DNA of 64,000 nucleotides, taken from positions 175,016 to 239,015 of the forward strand of contig CAZTXB010000003.1 in the NCBI GenBank assembly GCA_964617955.1, read 5' to 3'. A program made the translations under genes and the position numbers. Origin of the DNA: JABWCE01 sp964617955. Lineage in GTDB: Bacteria > Bacteroidota > Bacteroidia > NS11-12g > UBA9320. The notes beneath the pieces are model-generated. The model worked only from the letters and a program-made list of their open reading frames with translations, did no database searches and had not been told where the DNA came from. Shown here in pieces: positions 35,330 through 44,762 of this stretch. Position 1 is the stretch's first letter; every line of letters begins with the position of its first letter.

Positions 35330-37600
35330 ATGAAAAAGTTTTACTTCACATTGTGCTCATTTCTTTTGTTGCTTCTTTTTAGCAATTACCATTCAAAAGG
35401 ACAGGGCACCCCTGAATTGCTGTATTACAAATTTAACGACACAGGCCGCAGCATAAAAAACTATGCGAGCTCGCCTCCCAGAAATACACAAACCGCCACC
35501 ATCAATGGAGGAATAAATCAGGGCATCGTTGCCGGTACTTGTGGTGGAAAAGCGCTCGAAGGTACAGGTACTGTGAGCACAACAGATTACATTCAAACTT
35601 ACTGGAAAGACAGTTTGATTGGAACTTCGTGGACTGTTTCATTTTGGACACGAAACCTGGACAGTTCCACCGCGCTTTATTACTTATTCAGCGATCCCAA
35701 TGCTGGCAATTTCAGAGCCTTTATGGGCGGCGCCTCAGGAGCAGGCAATATATTTTTAAGAGGCCCTTTTACGGATGTACTGTTAACAGGGGGTAGTGGA
35801 AAATTGCCCAGGGTATCAACCTTTGTGTATGATGCCAATGCCGGATATATTTACGCTTACCTCAACGGCAAGCTCATCAATTCAGTGGCCCAAAGTTCAA
35901 TCACCATTAACAGTTCCGGATCTTTTATACTCTGCGGATTGGGCGGAAGTGCAACCTATGGGGGCTTAAACCCGAATGGGGTGATGGACGAATTTCGCTT
36001 TTACAACAGGGCACTCAGTGCCACTGAAGTATCAAAACTCTTATACTACGGAAACACTTCAGCCACCGTCAATCAGGTTGTTTGTGGAGCAAGTAGTTTT
36101 AGAAGTCCCAGTGGAAAATATACCTGGACCAAAGATGGCACTTACCGAGATACCATGCTCAACAAAGGAAATTGCGACAGTTTTATGACCATCAATTTGA
36201 GTTTTGGAAACAATTCGAGCAGCAGTTTAACGGTCACAGCCTGTGATTTTTATGTTAGTCCTAGCAAGTCAGTGGCCTGGACAAAAACCGGAACCTATAC
36301 CGACAAAATAAAAAACAGAGGGGGGTGTGACAGCATCATTACCGTTTACCTCACTATTAATAACAGCACCTACAAAACCTTAAATGTTAACACGTGTGGT
36401 CCTTATAAAAGTCCGAGCGGAAAATATACCTGGAACACCTCAGGGCAGCACAACGATACGCTCAAAAATAAAAAGAACTGCGACAGTTTAATAACCGTTA
36501 ACCTCAAAATAGGGTATACGACAACCAGCACCTTGTCGGTAAAGGCTTGTGATTCCTACCGCAGTCCGAGCAAAAAAAGAACCTGGTTTCAGTCCGGCCA
36601 ATATAAGGACACCTTAATCAACACAACAGGTTGCGACAGTCTCATCACCATTAATTTAACCCTAGGGAAGACCAGCTTCTCTGCTTTAAATGTAAAAGCC
36701 TGTGACAAATACACCATTCCAAGTAAGAAAAGGGTTTTGACTCAATCCGGGCAGTATTCTGATACCCTGATCAACAAATCGGGATGCGACAGTGTCGTCA
36801 ACATTTCCTTGATTGTTTCAAAGAGCAGCTATGCTCAAATCAATCCAAACACCTGTTCCTCCTACACCAGTCCTAGTGGAAAGTACAAGGTTTCTTTCAG
36901 CACTTCTTTTTTCGATACCATACCGAACCGGGCCGGTTGCGACAGCATCATACTGATTGACGTAAAGGTGAATCCAAGTACCTCAAAAACGATATCTGCC
37001 ACCGTTTGCAATCGCTATTTAAGTCCCAGCAAACGCTATGTATGGAAGGTGTCGGGCAAATACATCGATACCACTGTAAACAGCAAGGGCTGCGACAGTA
37101 TTGTTACCGTTAATTTAACTGTAAACTCTGTGAACGTAGTCGTAACTCAAAACAAAACTAAGCTCACTGCCCTCTTGGGTGGAATGACCTACCAGTGGTT
37201 AAACTGCAGTTCCAATTATTCAAAAATTCCAGGAGCAACCGGTCAAAGCTATATTGTAACCGCCGTCGGAAAATATGCGGTCGAAATTTTCGATGGCAGC
37301 TGTACCGACACTTCCACCTGTTTTAATATTACCGATTTGAAGGTCTCTCCAACCCTTGCCGATAGGAATTTGGCCATAATTCCCAACCCTACCCGTGGTC
37401 AATTTGAGCTTTCGGCTTCAAAGCCGTTTCAAAGCGCAACCTTGAGCCTATTCAATTCCATAGGTGAAGAGGTTTACCGAATGGACCGTGTAGATGGCAG
37501 TCGGGTTAGGATGGATTTGAGCTCGCAAAGCAATGGGATTTACTTTTTGGAAATTATCGAAAAAGGCGAAAGAGCGAGAATTAAGCTGGTAAAGTATTAG
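35330..37600 (+). CDS. Secreted LamG / cysteine-repeat protein with T9SS sorting domain
   Basis: A 756-residue extracellular protein. Signal peptide MKKFYFTLCSFLLLLLFSNYHSKGQ; LamG/concanavalin-like domain at about 30-240 (FWTRNLDSSTALYYLFSD, and the typical MDEFRFYNRALSATEV end); seven ~51-residue repeats at about 248-605, each with C..Y.SPS.K...W...G.Y.DT..N..GCDS; an Ig-like segment (ALLGGMTYQWLNCSSNYSKIPGATGQSY pieces); and a T9SS type A sorting domain (IIPNPTRGQFELS to IKLVKY). LamG suggests carbohydrate or protein binding at the cell surface; the repeats probably form a rigid, disulfide-braced stalk. It stands alone, with polA 272 bases downstream. Confidence 0.9.
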   Translation: MKKFYFTLCSFLLLLLFSNYHSKGQGTPELLYYKFNDTGRSIKNYASSPPRNTQTATINGGINQGIVAGTCGGKALEGTGTVSTTDYIQTYWKDSLIGTSWTVSFWTRNLDSSTALYYLFSDPNAGNFRAFMGGASGAGNIFLRGPFTDVLLTGGSGKLPRVSTFVYDANAGYIYAYLNGKLINSVAQSSITINSSGSFILCGLGGSATYGGLNPNGVMDEFRFYNRALSATEVSKLLYYGNTSATVNQVVCGASSFRSPSGKYTWTKDGTYRDTMLNKGNCDSFMTINLSFGNNSSSSLTVTACDFYVSPSKSVAWTKTGTYTDKIKNRGGCDSIITVYLTINNSTYKTLNVNTCGPYKSPSGKYTWNTSGQHNDTLKNKKNCDSLITVNLKIGYTTTSTLSVKACDSYRSPSKKRTWFQSGQYKDTLINTTGCDSLITINLTLGKTSFSALNVKACDKYTIPSKKRVLTQSGQYSDTLINKSGCDSVVNISLIVSKSSYAQINPNTCSSYTSPSGKYKVSFSTSFFDTIPNRAGCDSIILIDVKVNPSTSKTISATVCNRYLSPSKRYVWKVSGKYIDTTVNSKGCDSIVTVNLTVNSVNVVVTQNKTKLTALLGGMTYQWLNCSSNYSKIPGATGQSYIVTAVGKYAVEIFDGSCTDTSTCFNITDLKVSPTLADRNLAIIPNPTRGQFELSASKPFQSATLSLFNSIGEEVYRMDRVDGSRVRMDLSSQSNGIYFLEIIEKGERARIKLVKY
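36070..37125 (+). repeat. Seven tandem ~51-residue Cys-pair repeats
   Basis: Seven units of about 153 bases, each encoding one Cys early (VxACDxY) and one late (GCDSxxTxNLT), with SPSxK and SGxYxDT between. Codon usage differs between units while protein positions stay fixed, indicating selection for structure. Similar CDSY...GCDS repeats are widespread in Bacteroidota T9SS cargo. Confidence 0.88.
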
Positions 37601-37872
37601 TACAAATTATTCTTCATAAAATGTGTTTTTGCATCAACTGCTCATACCTGCTGTATTTTTAGATTACATATTTGCGCTCCAAATTATTTAGGCTGGTTTC
37701 AAAAAACATTGCAGATAAACGAAAGGTCAATCTATAGCCGGCTTTGGTTTAAGCCTAAGGTATCCAGTGAGGACTGTTTGCGAGGATTTAGCACCTGCAT
37801 TGAAAATATCACCGAGACTTAAGAAAAATCAGAGTCACATAAGATTATCCATTAATTTTACATCCTGTTTTT

Positions 37873-40698
37873 ATGGAAAAAAAATTGTTTCTCCTCGACG
37901 GTATGGCTCTTATTTATCGGGCCTACTTTGCCTTTAACCAGAATCCACGTTTAACGAGTGCCGGACTGAATACTTCTGCGGCCTTTGGCTTTACCAATAC
38001 TTTACTGGACATACTCAGAAAGGAGAAGCCGACCCATATTGGCATAAGTTTCGACACCTCTGCTCCTACCGAAAGGCATATTGAATTTGAGGCCTACAAG
38101 GCGCACCGTGAATCGATGCCGGAGGATTTGAGCAGCAACATACCCTATATATTTAAAATCATAGAGGCCTTTAACATCCCGATGTTTAACATAGATGGTT
38201 ACGAAGCCGACGATGTGATAGGCACCCTGGCCAAGAAGGCTGGTCAGCATGGATTTAAAACTTACATGATGACCCCGGATAAAGATTTCGGGCAATTGGT
38301 GGATGAAAATATTTTTATGTACAAACCACCCCGCCTAGGCAATACTTTTGAAATTCTGGGGGTAAAAGAAATTCTATACAAGTGGGAAATAAGCAGGGTT
38401 GAGCAGGTAATTGATATTTTGGGTTTATGGGGCGACGCAGCAGATAATATTCCCGGCGTACCGGGTGTGGGAGAGAAAACGGCCAAAAAACTGATTCAGG
38501 ATTACGACAGCATTGAAAACCTGCTTCAAAACACCCACATGTTTAAAGGAAAATTGCAGGAAAATCTCATTAATTTTGGAGAGCAAGCCCTCCTTTCCAA
38601 GCGATTGGCCACCATCAACACCAATGTTCCGATTGAATTTAATGAAGAGGCTTTGCTTGTAGAAGAGCCCAATGCCGAAAAAATAAAGGCCATTTTTGGA
38701 GAACTTGAATTTAAAACTTTAACCCAGAGGGTGCTTGGCGAAGCCCTACCCGCAACTCAAGCTTCAGGCTCCCCGACCCCTAAGCAAGAAAAAGCTGCCT
38801 CCACCGGACAGTTTGATTTGTTTGGCGAAACCTCCCACACGGCAGAAGTGTTTGCCAACAAAGTGGAAGCATCACAGGAACATTTAAAAACCATTACCGA
38901 CACCGGGCACACTTATCGCTTGGTTCAATCCGAAGCTGAAATCAAGGAGTTGGTTGATGAATTTAAAAAACATAGCCTCTTTTGTTTCGATACCGAAACC
39001 ACCGGCCTCGACGTAAAAACGGCCGAAATTGTGGGGCTGTCTGTTTGTTTTAAAAAAACAGAGGCTTGGTATGTACCCTTTCCCGACAACCCAAAAGAGG
39101 CGGGAGAGATTTTAAAGCATTTCAGGGTATTTTTTGAAGATGAAACGATTGAAAAGGTGGCGCAAAACATTAAATACGATTTGGCCATTTTGGCCAATTA
39201 CGGAATAGAGATCAAAGGCAAAATGTTCGATACCATGCTGGCCCACTATCTGCTCGAGCCCGACCAGAAACACGGCATGGATGTTTTATCTGAAAAATAT
39301 CTGGGATACAAGCCTGTTTCTATTACTGAATTGATTGGAAAAAAGGGCAAAGATCAGCTCAACTTCAGAGAAGTGGATATTGAATTAGCCAAAGAATACG
39401 CTGCCGAAGACGCTGATATTACCTGGCAATTGGGAGAAATTTTTAAACCCATGCTTAAAAAAGAGGATACCCAGGCTATTTTAGAAAATATTGAAATGCC
39501 ATTGGTACCTGTGTTATACCGCATGGAGAATGAGGGCGTTAAAATTGATAAAGCAGCCTTAGGCGAATTATCTCAATTGCTTGAATCACAAGCCATTGAG
39601 ACCGAGAAAGAAATCTACGAACTGGCGGGCGTTAAATTTAACATTTCGAGCCCAAAGCAGCTTGGAGAGGTGCTATTCGACAATCTAAAATTGGATCCCA
39701 AGGCAAAGAAAACGAAAACGGGGCAATATCAAACCGGTGAGGAAGTGTTGAGTTTGTTGGTGAATGCGCATCCTCTCCCCCAGAAAATTTTGGATTTCCG
39801 TCAGGTACAAAAATTAAAATCGACCTATGTGGATGCTCTGCCTCTGCTCATTCACCCCAAAACCGGCCGGGTTCATACCTCATTTAACCAAGCCGTAGCG
39901 GCTACCGGGCGATTGAGCAGCAATAACCCAAATTTACAGAATATACCTATCCGAACTGAGAAGGGAAAGGAGATACGCAAGGCCTTTGTACCCAGAGATG
40001 AAAACCATATTCTGCTCAGCGCCGATTATTCACAAATTGAGTTGCGAATTATTGCCTCCATCAGCAAAGATGCAGGAATGATAGAGGCCTTTAATCAGGG
40101 TTTGGATATTCATACGGCCACTGCAAGTAAGGTTTGGAACGTACCCATCGCATCGGTCGACAGCGACATGCGCCGAAAAGCCAAGACCGTAAACTTCGGA
40201 ATAATATACGGCATTTCGGCATTTGGCTTGTCGCAAAGGGTGGGTATAAGCCGTAGCGAAGCGAAGGAAATTATCGACAACTACTTTGAACAATTTTCGG
40301 GCATAAAAAAATACGTGGCCGACACGGTAAATTATTGCAGAGAGCATGGTTTTGTTAAAACCCTGGCCGGCCGGCGGAGGTACATTCGCGACATTACCAG
40401 TAATAACCGAACCGTTGTAGGATTTGCGGAGCGAAATTCTATTAATGCCCCTATTCAAGGAAGTGCAGCCGATATGATTAAACTTGCGATGATAGAGGTA
40501 GACAAAAAGTTGCGGGAGCATAAATTTGATACCAAAATGATTTTGCAAGTGCATGACGAATTGGTATTTGATGTGCCCAAAAAGGAGTTGGCTGAAGTGA
40601 CTCCGGTAATTGTAAAGGCCATGGAAAACGCAATGAAACTTGAGGTCCCTGTTTTGGTAGAGTCAGGAAGCGGGTTGAATTGGCTGGAAGCCCATTGA
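37873..40698 (+). CDS. polA: DNA polymerase I
   Basis: A 941-residue full-length PolA for Okazaki fragment processing and repair. Residues 1-290 are the 5' nuclease (FLLDGMALIYRAYFAF, GYEADDVIGTLAKKA, TPDKDFGQLV, GLWGDAADNIPGVPGVGEKTA in pieces). Residues about 350-540 are the 3'-5' exonuclease with an intact first motif, CFDTETTGLD, so proofreading appears active. The polymerase part has TGRLSSNNPNLQNIPIRTEKG, ADYSQIELRIIASIS (motif A), RRKAKTVNFGIIYGISAFGL (motif B) and LQVHDELVFDVP (motif C). Length is normal. It is followed after 179 bases by lpxH. Confidence 0.98.
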   Translation: MEKKLFLLDGMALIYRAYFAFNQNPRLTSAGLNTSAAFGFTNTLLDILRKEKPTHIGISFDTSAPTERHIEFEAYKAHRESMPEDLSSNIPYIFKIIEAFNIPMFNIDGYEADDVIGTLAKKAGQHGFKTYMMTPDKDFGQLVDENIFMYKPPRLGNTFEILGVKEILYKWEISRVEQVIDILGLWGDAADNIPGVPGVGEKTAKKLIQDYDSIENLLQNTHMFKGKLQENLINFGEQALLSKRLATINTNVPIEFNEEALLVEEPNAEKIKAIFGELEFKTLTQRVLGEALPATQASGSPTPKQEKAASTGQFDLFGETSHTAEVFANKVEASQEHLKTITDTGHTYRLVQSEAEIKELVDEFKKHSLFCFDTETTGLDVKTAEIVGLSVCFKKTEAWYVPFPDNPKEAGEILKHFRVFFEDETIEKVAQNIKYDLAILANYGIEIKGKMFDTMLAHYLLEPDQKHGMDVLSEKYLGYKPVSITELIGKKGKDQLNFREVDIELAKEYAAEDADITWQLGEIFKPMLKKEDTQAILENIEMPLVPVLYRMENEGVKIDKAALGELSQLLESQAIETEKEIYELAGVKFNISSPKQLGEVLFDNLKLDPKAKKTKTGQYQTGEEVLSLLVNAHPLPQKILDFRQVQKLKSTYVDALPLLIHPKTGRVHTSFNQAVAATGRLSSNNPNLQNIPIRTEKGKEIRKAFVPRDENHILLSADYSQIELRIIASISKDAGMIEAFNQGLDIHTATASKVWNVPIASVDSDMRRKAKTVNFGIIYGISAFGLSQRVGISRSEAKEIIDNYFEQFSGIKKYVADTVNYCREHGFVKTLAGRRRYIRDITSNNRTVVGFAERNSINAPIQGSAADMIKLAMIEVDKKLREHKFDTKMILQVHDELVFDVPKKELAEVTPVIVKAMENAMKLEVPVLVESGSGLNWLEAH

Positions 40699-40865
40699 TG
40701 AAGATGATTGACTAGCTTTTGTTTGGACTGTTCCACTATGAAACTGCCGAAACTTCAGGCAAGGCTGCAAAAACCTTTTATAAAATCTAGCATAGAGTTA
40801 CAAATCTGTCGGGCAGTTTTAAAATCTAAATTAAGAATTCTGTTCCCCTTTGCATTAAACTTGAT

Positions 40866-40873
40866 TAAGTTTG
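40866..40873 (+). promoter_or_regulatory. Putative -7 element abutting lpxH start
   Basis: TAAGTTTG fits TAnnTTTG and is separated from the lpxH ATG by only four bases (CACC), which would put transcription start at or next to the start codon. No well-spaced -33 element is evident. Confidence 0.4.
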
Positions 40874-40877
40874 CACC

Positions 40878-41624
40878 ATGGGACATCTCTATTTCGCCTC
40901 CGATTTTCATCTGGGAATCCCCAATGCCCATGAAAGTTTGATAAGGGAGCGAAACCTGGTTTCATGGCTTGAATCTATAGCCCCGCAAGCAGAGGAAATT
41001 TTTTTGGTTGGCGACGTCTTCGATTTTTGGTTCGAATACAAGTATGTGGTTCCCAAAGGTTACACCCGATTGTTGGGTTGCCTTGCCAAGCTCGCCGACA
41101 GTGGCATCAAACTCCATTTTTTCAAGGGCAACCACGACATGTGGATGTTTGGATACTTCGAGAATGAATTTGGGGCTACCATCCACAGCAATGAATATGT
41201 GTTTGAACGCAATGGCAAGAAATTTTTTGTACACCATGGGGATGGTTTAGGAAATGGCGATGCCAACTATAAAGTGTTAAAAAAAATATTTCGAAGCAAA
41301 CTATGCCAAAGGACATTTGCTTTTCTGCACCCTTCTATAGGCATGGGGCTGGCCAATTATTTTTCTTCAAAAAGCCGACTGGCCCAATCGAAGATTGAAA
41401 ATGAGAAAATTAATCCTGAAGAGGAATGGTTGGTCCAATATAGCCGGGAGTTGTTAAAATCGACCCCTTACGATTACCTTATTTTCGGTCACCGCCATTT
41501 GGCTTTAGACATCCCTCTCCATCAAAATTCAAGATACATCAATCTTGGCGATTGGTTTACGTTTAACTCCTATGCAGTGTTTGATGGAAATGAAATTGAA
41601 CTCAGGAAATGGCCCAAAACGTAA
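40878..41624 (+). CDS. lpxH: UDP-2,3-diacylglucosamine diphosphatase (LpxH-type)
   Basis: Hydrolyses UDP-2,3-diacylglucosamine to lipid X in lipid A synthesis, at the inner membrane surface. The 248-residue calcineurin-like phosphoesterase shows the metal-binding set in order: YFASDFHLG, LVGDVFDFWFE, FKGNHDMWMF, FVHHGDGLGNGD and IFGHRHLALD. These and the length fit LpxH-family enzymes of Bacteroidota. A close relative of slightly different specificity cannot be excluded. The next gene starts 7 bases after its stop, so the two form an operon. Confidence 0.92.
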   Translation: MGHLYFASDFHLGIPNAHESLIRERNLVSWLESIAPQAEEIFLVGDVFDFWFEYKYVVPKGYTRLLGCLAKLADSGIKLHFFKGNHDMWMFGYFENEFGATIHSNEYVFERNGKKFFVHHGDGLGNGDANYKVLKKIFRSKLCQRTFAFLHPSIGMGLANYFSSKSRLAQSKIENEKINPEEEWLVQYSRELLKSTPYDYLIFGHRHLALDIPLHQNSRYINLGDWFTFNSYAVFDGNEIELRKWPKT

Positions 41625-41631
41625 TATCATA

Positions 41632-42492
41632 ATGGCTTATTCATTTATAAAGCCCATTGGGCCAAAACAGCAGGCCGGATTCAAAAAAAGATATTTAACG
41701 CTTGTTTTAATTTCTCTGTTTTTTGGTTTCTCATCCTTCACCAAGAAAATGGACATTAGAGAAATACAGGGCCAATTCAAATTTTTCACTACCGATAAAA
41801 TTGGGAATGTTTTTGTATTGACCGCCAAAAACGATATTCAAAAGTTCAATTCCTCAGGTAAAAAAATGACCGAGGCTAATTTCAAAGTATTGGGAGATGC
41901 CACCCTCATCGACGCCAGCAATCCATTGGAGATTTATGTTTTTTATAAGGATCAAAACAAGTTGGTGTACTTCGACAACATGCTCAATTACAGAGGAGAA
42001 ACCGATTTATATAAGACCTTAGGGGTCAACAACATTTTGGCTGTTTGCCGAAGTTACGACAACGGGATATGGTTTTTCGACCCTGATAATTTTAAATTAA
42101 TAAAAGCCGGCAAGCAAGGAGACAGGCAATCGGAATCCATCAATTTAGCCAATGTCACCGATACCGCAATCAGTCCTCAAATGTTGGTCGATGACGGCAA
42201 ACAGGTTTATATGAAAATTAATTCAGGCCGCCTTATGGTTTTTGATATTTTGGGAAACTATCTCAAAACCCTCTCCTTGGAAAATTTCACTTCCTTTCAG
42301 GTAAGAGCTGAGCAAATCATTTATGCAACCCCTAAGGATCTCTTCATTTATAACCCGGCTACCTTTGAAAAGGATTCATTTAAACTCAGCGAAAAGGGGG
42401 ATTTTATGGGGCGGGATTTTATAGGCATTCGGACTGAAAATTCTCAAATTTATCTTCATGAATCAACCAAGATTTCTGTGATTTCTTTTTAG
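41632..42492 (+). CDS. Probable periplasmic beta-propeller-like protein
   Basis: A 286-residue protein if started at ATG 41632, which is chosen because it lies 7 bases after the lpxH stop; the open frame extends inside lpxH to 41545. An N-terminal hydrophobic stretch (YLTLVLISLFFGFSSF) acts as signal or anchor. The rest is a series of short sheet-like units (FKFFTTDKIGNVFVLTAKNDIQKFN, LEIYVFYKDQNKLVYFDN, NGIWFFDPDNFKLIK and others) resembling a small NHL/6-bladed propeller; this is inference from pattern. Function unknown; pairing with lpxH hints at an envelope role. Confidence 0.75.
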   Translation: MAYSFIKPIGPKQQAGFKKRYLTLVLISLFFGFSSFTKKMDIREIQGQFKFFTTDKIGNVFVLTAKNDIQKFNSSGKKMTEANFKVLGDATLIDASNPLEIYVFYKDQNKLVYFDNMLNYRGETDLYKTLGVNNILAVCRSYDNGIWFFDPDNFKLIKAGKQGDRQSESINLANVTDTAISPQMLVDDGKQVYMKINSGRLMVFDILGNYLKTLSLENFTSFQVRAEQIIYATPKDLFIYNPATFEKDSFKLSEKGDFMGRDFIGIRTENSQIYLHESTKISVISF

Positions 42493-42738
42493 CCGGTTTC
42501 GGGTTTAACTATTTAAGAAATTGTAGGAAACAGTTCTCTCAAAAAATCATTTAGCCTAGGTACGTATTGATTAAAAGTCTCTAAAATAAATTTTTTTCCA
42601 ACTTGTGGAATATTTAAGGTCCTCCATTTATCAGTATACTATTGATTATTAGTATATTACATTTTGTGGCCCAATTTTTGTCGATTCCATTTAGATTAAA
42701 AAAGATTAGTTCAGTTTCATCTAAAAATTATTTTATTT

Positions 42739-44469
42739 ATGAAAACAAAGTTCAAAAATTTTTACTCATTAAACATTAAGGTGATTATAATGAGGATGTT
42801 ATGGTTTAACAATTTTAAAAGGAGCATTAGTTTATTGTTGATGCAGTTAAACTTTTTTTTCATAATGCAATGTTCTGCTCAGAGTTGGTACAACAACAAC
42901 TGGAGTTCTCGTAAACAAATTACAATCGATTATACAAAAGTAAACTCAAGTGGTGCGCCTCATAGCAATTTCCCAGTCCTCATAAACTTAAATTCAGACA
43001 ATGATTTAGCTTCCAATGCAAGATCTGACGGATTTGATATTTTATTCACGTCTAGTGATGGGACAACTAAACTAGATTATGATAGAGAAAGATATTCATC
43101 CGGTACATTGGTAGCATGGGTAAAAATTCCAAGTCTTTCGGCTTCGTCCAATACAATAATCTATATGTATTATGGTTATTCAGGGGCATCAGATCAACAA
43201 AGTATGAATGCTACCTGGAACTCAAATTATAAGGCTGTTTGGCATTTAAAAGAATCAAGCAATGGCACGTCCAATGAATTTGTGGAGTCAACAAGCAATG
43301 CTAAGCATGGTACCGGGCAACCAGGGGCTGGATACTCAACTCAAATTGATGGCAAAATAGGAAAAGCTCAAGATTTTGCGAACGATCGTATTACGATTGC
43401 AAACCCGAACTTTGGTCTTTCCACATCTGTAACATTTTCCTTTTGGCAATATGGGGATGCGGCAGTGCAGCCTGCTTCCCATTTTCTATTTTACGGCTCC
43501 GATGCGAGCGCTAACAGAGTTGCATCCATTTCATGTCCTTATAGCGATGGAACAGTATATTATGACTGTGGTAACAGCGGGGGAGGTTCTTACGACCGTA
43601 TTTCGAAGGCTGCAAGCGCTTCCGAATATGAAGGTCAATGGAATTATTGGGTTTGCACCAAAAACACAAGCACAGGAGAAATGAAACTATACCATAATGG
43701 TAGTCTTTGGCATAGTGGGACCAGTATGACTAGAACTCTTTCAAGTTTCAATAACTTTGATATAGGCGGTGCATGGAATGGAGGATTATATGATGGTTAT
43801 ATCGATGAGTTTCGTATTTCTGATATTGCGTTGGGGAGTGGCTGGATACTTACAGAATATAATAATCAGAATTCACCTTCTAGCTTTTACTCAGTTGGAA
43901 CTCAAGTATTACCTGTGGAACTATTGTACTTTGATACAAAAATTAATAAAGAACAGTGTATCCTAACCTGGGCCACTGCCTCAGAAACTGATAATGAATA
44001 TTTTTCAATAGAAAAAAGCAGAGATGGCTTGTATTTTGAAACCATAGCTAAAGTTGAAGGGGCAGGATATAGTCAGCAGATATTGAGATATTTATACACC
44101 GACTCCCTACTTCAGAAAGGGGACAATTACTATAGATTAAAGCAAACGGATTATAACGGGGATTTTACCTATTCTGACATAAAAGTTGTTAGTTACTTTT
44201 ATTCATCTGGAACTAATAATTCTATAAAAGTACTTCCTATTCCAACTTCAACTAATCTTTGGCTTGAGGTAAACAGTGAGTCGGTAATGAAAACAAAATA
44301 TTGCATCATGAACGCTGTTGGCGACCTTATTTTAGAAAAAGAAATTACTCTAAGTCGTGGACCAAATATAAATAATATTGACCTAAATTCATTAAAAAAT
44401 GGTGTTTACTTTATTCATATAGAAGGATTTGAAAACTTAAACATGAAGAAATTTTTAATATTAAAATAA
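42739..44469 (+). CDS. DUF2341/LamG secreted protein with T9SS sorting domain
   Basis: A 576-residue exported protein. The likely signal ends at QCSAQ; two starts are possible (42739, or ATG 42790 giving a shorter leader). A DUF2341 domain covers about 50-150 (SWYNNNWSSRKQITIDY, FDILFTSSDGTTKLDY, IIYMYYG), a LamG domain follows (about 165-375: AVWHLKESSNGTSNEF, and YIDEFRISDIAL), then a short Ig-like part (ELLYFDTKINKEQCILTWATASETDNEYFSIEKS in pieces) and a T9SS tail (LPIPTSTNLWLEV to KKFLILK). The coding DNA and both flanks are visibly more AT-rich than neighbouring genes, suggesting later acquisition. Surface binding of glycans is a guess. Confidence 0.9.
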   Translation: MKTKFKNFYSLNIKVIIMRMLWFNNFKRSISLLLMQLNFFFIMQCSAQSWYNNNWSSRKQITIDYTKVNSSGAPHSNFPVLINLNSDNDLASNARSDGFDILFTSSDGTTKLDYDRERYSSGTLVAWVKIPSLSASSNTIIYMYYGYSGASDQQSMNATWNSNYKAVWHLKESSNGTSNEFVESTSNAKHGTGQPGAGYSTQIDGKIGKAQDFANDRITIANPNFGLSTSVTFSFWQYGDAAVQPASHFLFYGSDASANRVASISCPYSDGTVYYDCGNSGGGSYDRISKAASASEYEGQWNYWVCTKNTSTGEMKLYHNGSLWHSGTSMTRTLSSFNNFDIGGAWNGGLYDGYIDEFRISDIALGSGWILTEYNNQNSPSSFYSVGTQVLPVELLYFDTKINKEQCILTWATASETDNEYFSIEKSRDGLYFETIAKVEGAGYSQQILRYLYTDSLLQKGDNYYRLKQTDYNGDFTYSDIKVVSYFYSSGTNNSIKVLPIPTSTNLWLEVNSESVMKTKYCIMNAVGDLILEKEITLSRGPNINNIDLNSLKNGVYFIHIEGFENLNMKKFLILK

Positions 44470-44748
44470 AAAACATTGAATAGGATGAACATTAGTTAAA
44501 TAATTGGTTTATATAAAATATGTTCTCCAACTTAATCGAGATCGTAAGTGACAATAGTGTATATTTTTGAAACAATAAGGTTCAAATAAAAGATCACTCC
44601 ATGAGTCCCTTTTAATATATTAGACCCTTTTAATATGTTTCTGTGTCCGGCTTACGATACTATTCTAAAGTAATTTGGCTCTGCTAAAATACTAAGATTA
44701 AACATATCTATTAAAACGCCCATTGCTCAAAAACCAGTATAATAGAAT

Positions 44749-44756
44749 TATCTTTG
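44749..44756 (+). promoter_or_regulatory. Putative -7 element for prfA
   Basis: TATCTTTG matches TAnnTTTG and lies six bases before the prfA ATG at 44763; a TTG at 44723-44725 could serve as a poor -33 element (gap 23). Confidence 0.4.
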
Positions 44757-44762
44757 CGGCTT

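Noticed and set aside
44611..44640. Repeated CCCTTTTAATAT near the end of the AT-rich region as a possible insertion footprint
   Set aside because: Two short AT-rich copies a few bases apart are easily produced by chance, and no transposase or terminal inverted repeats accompany them.
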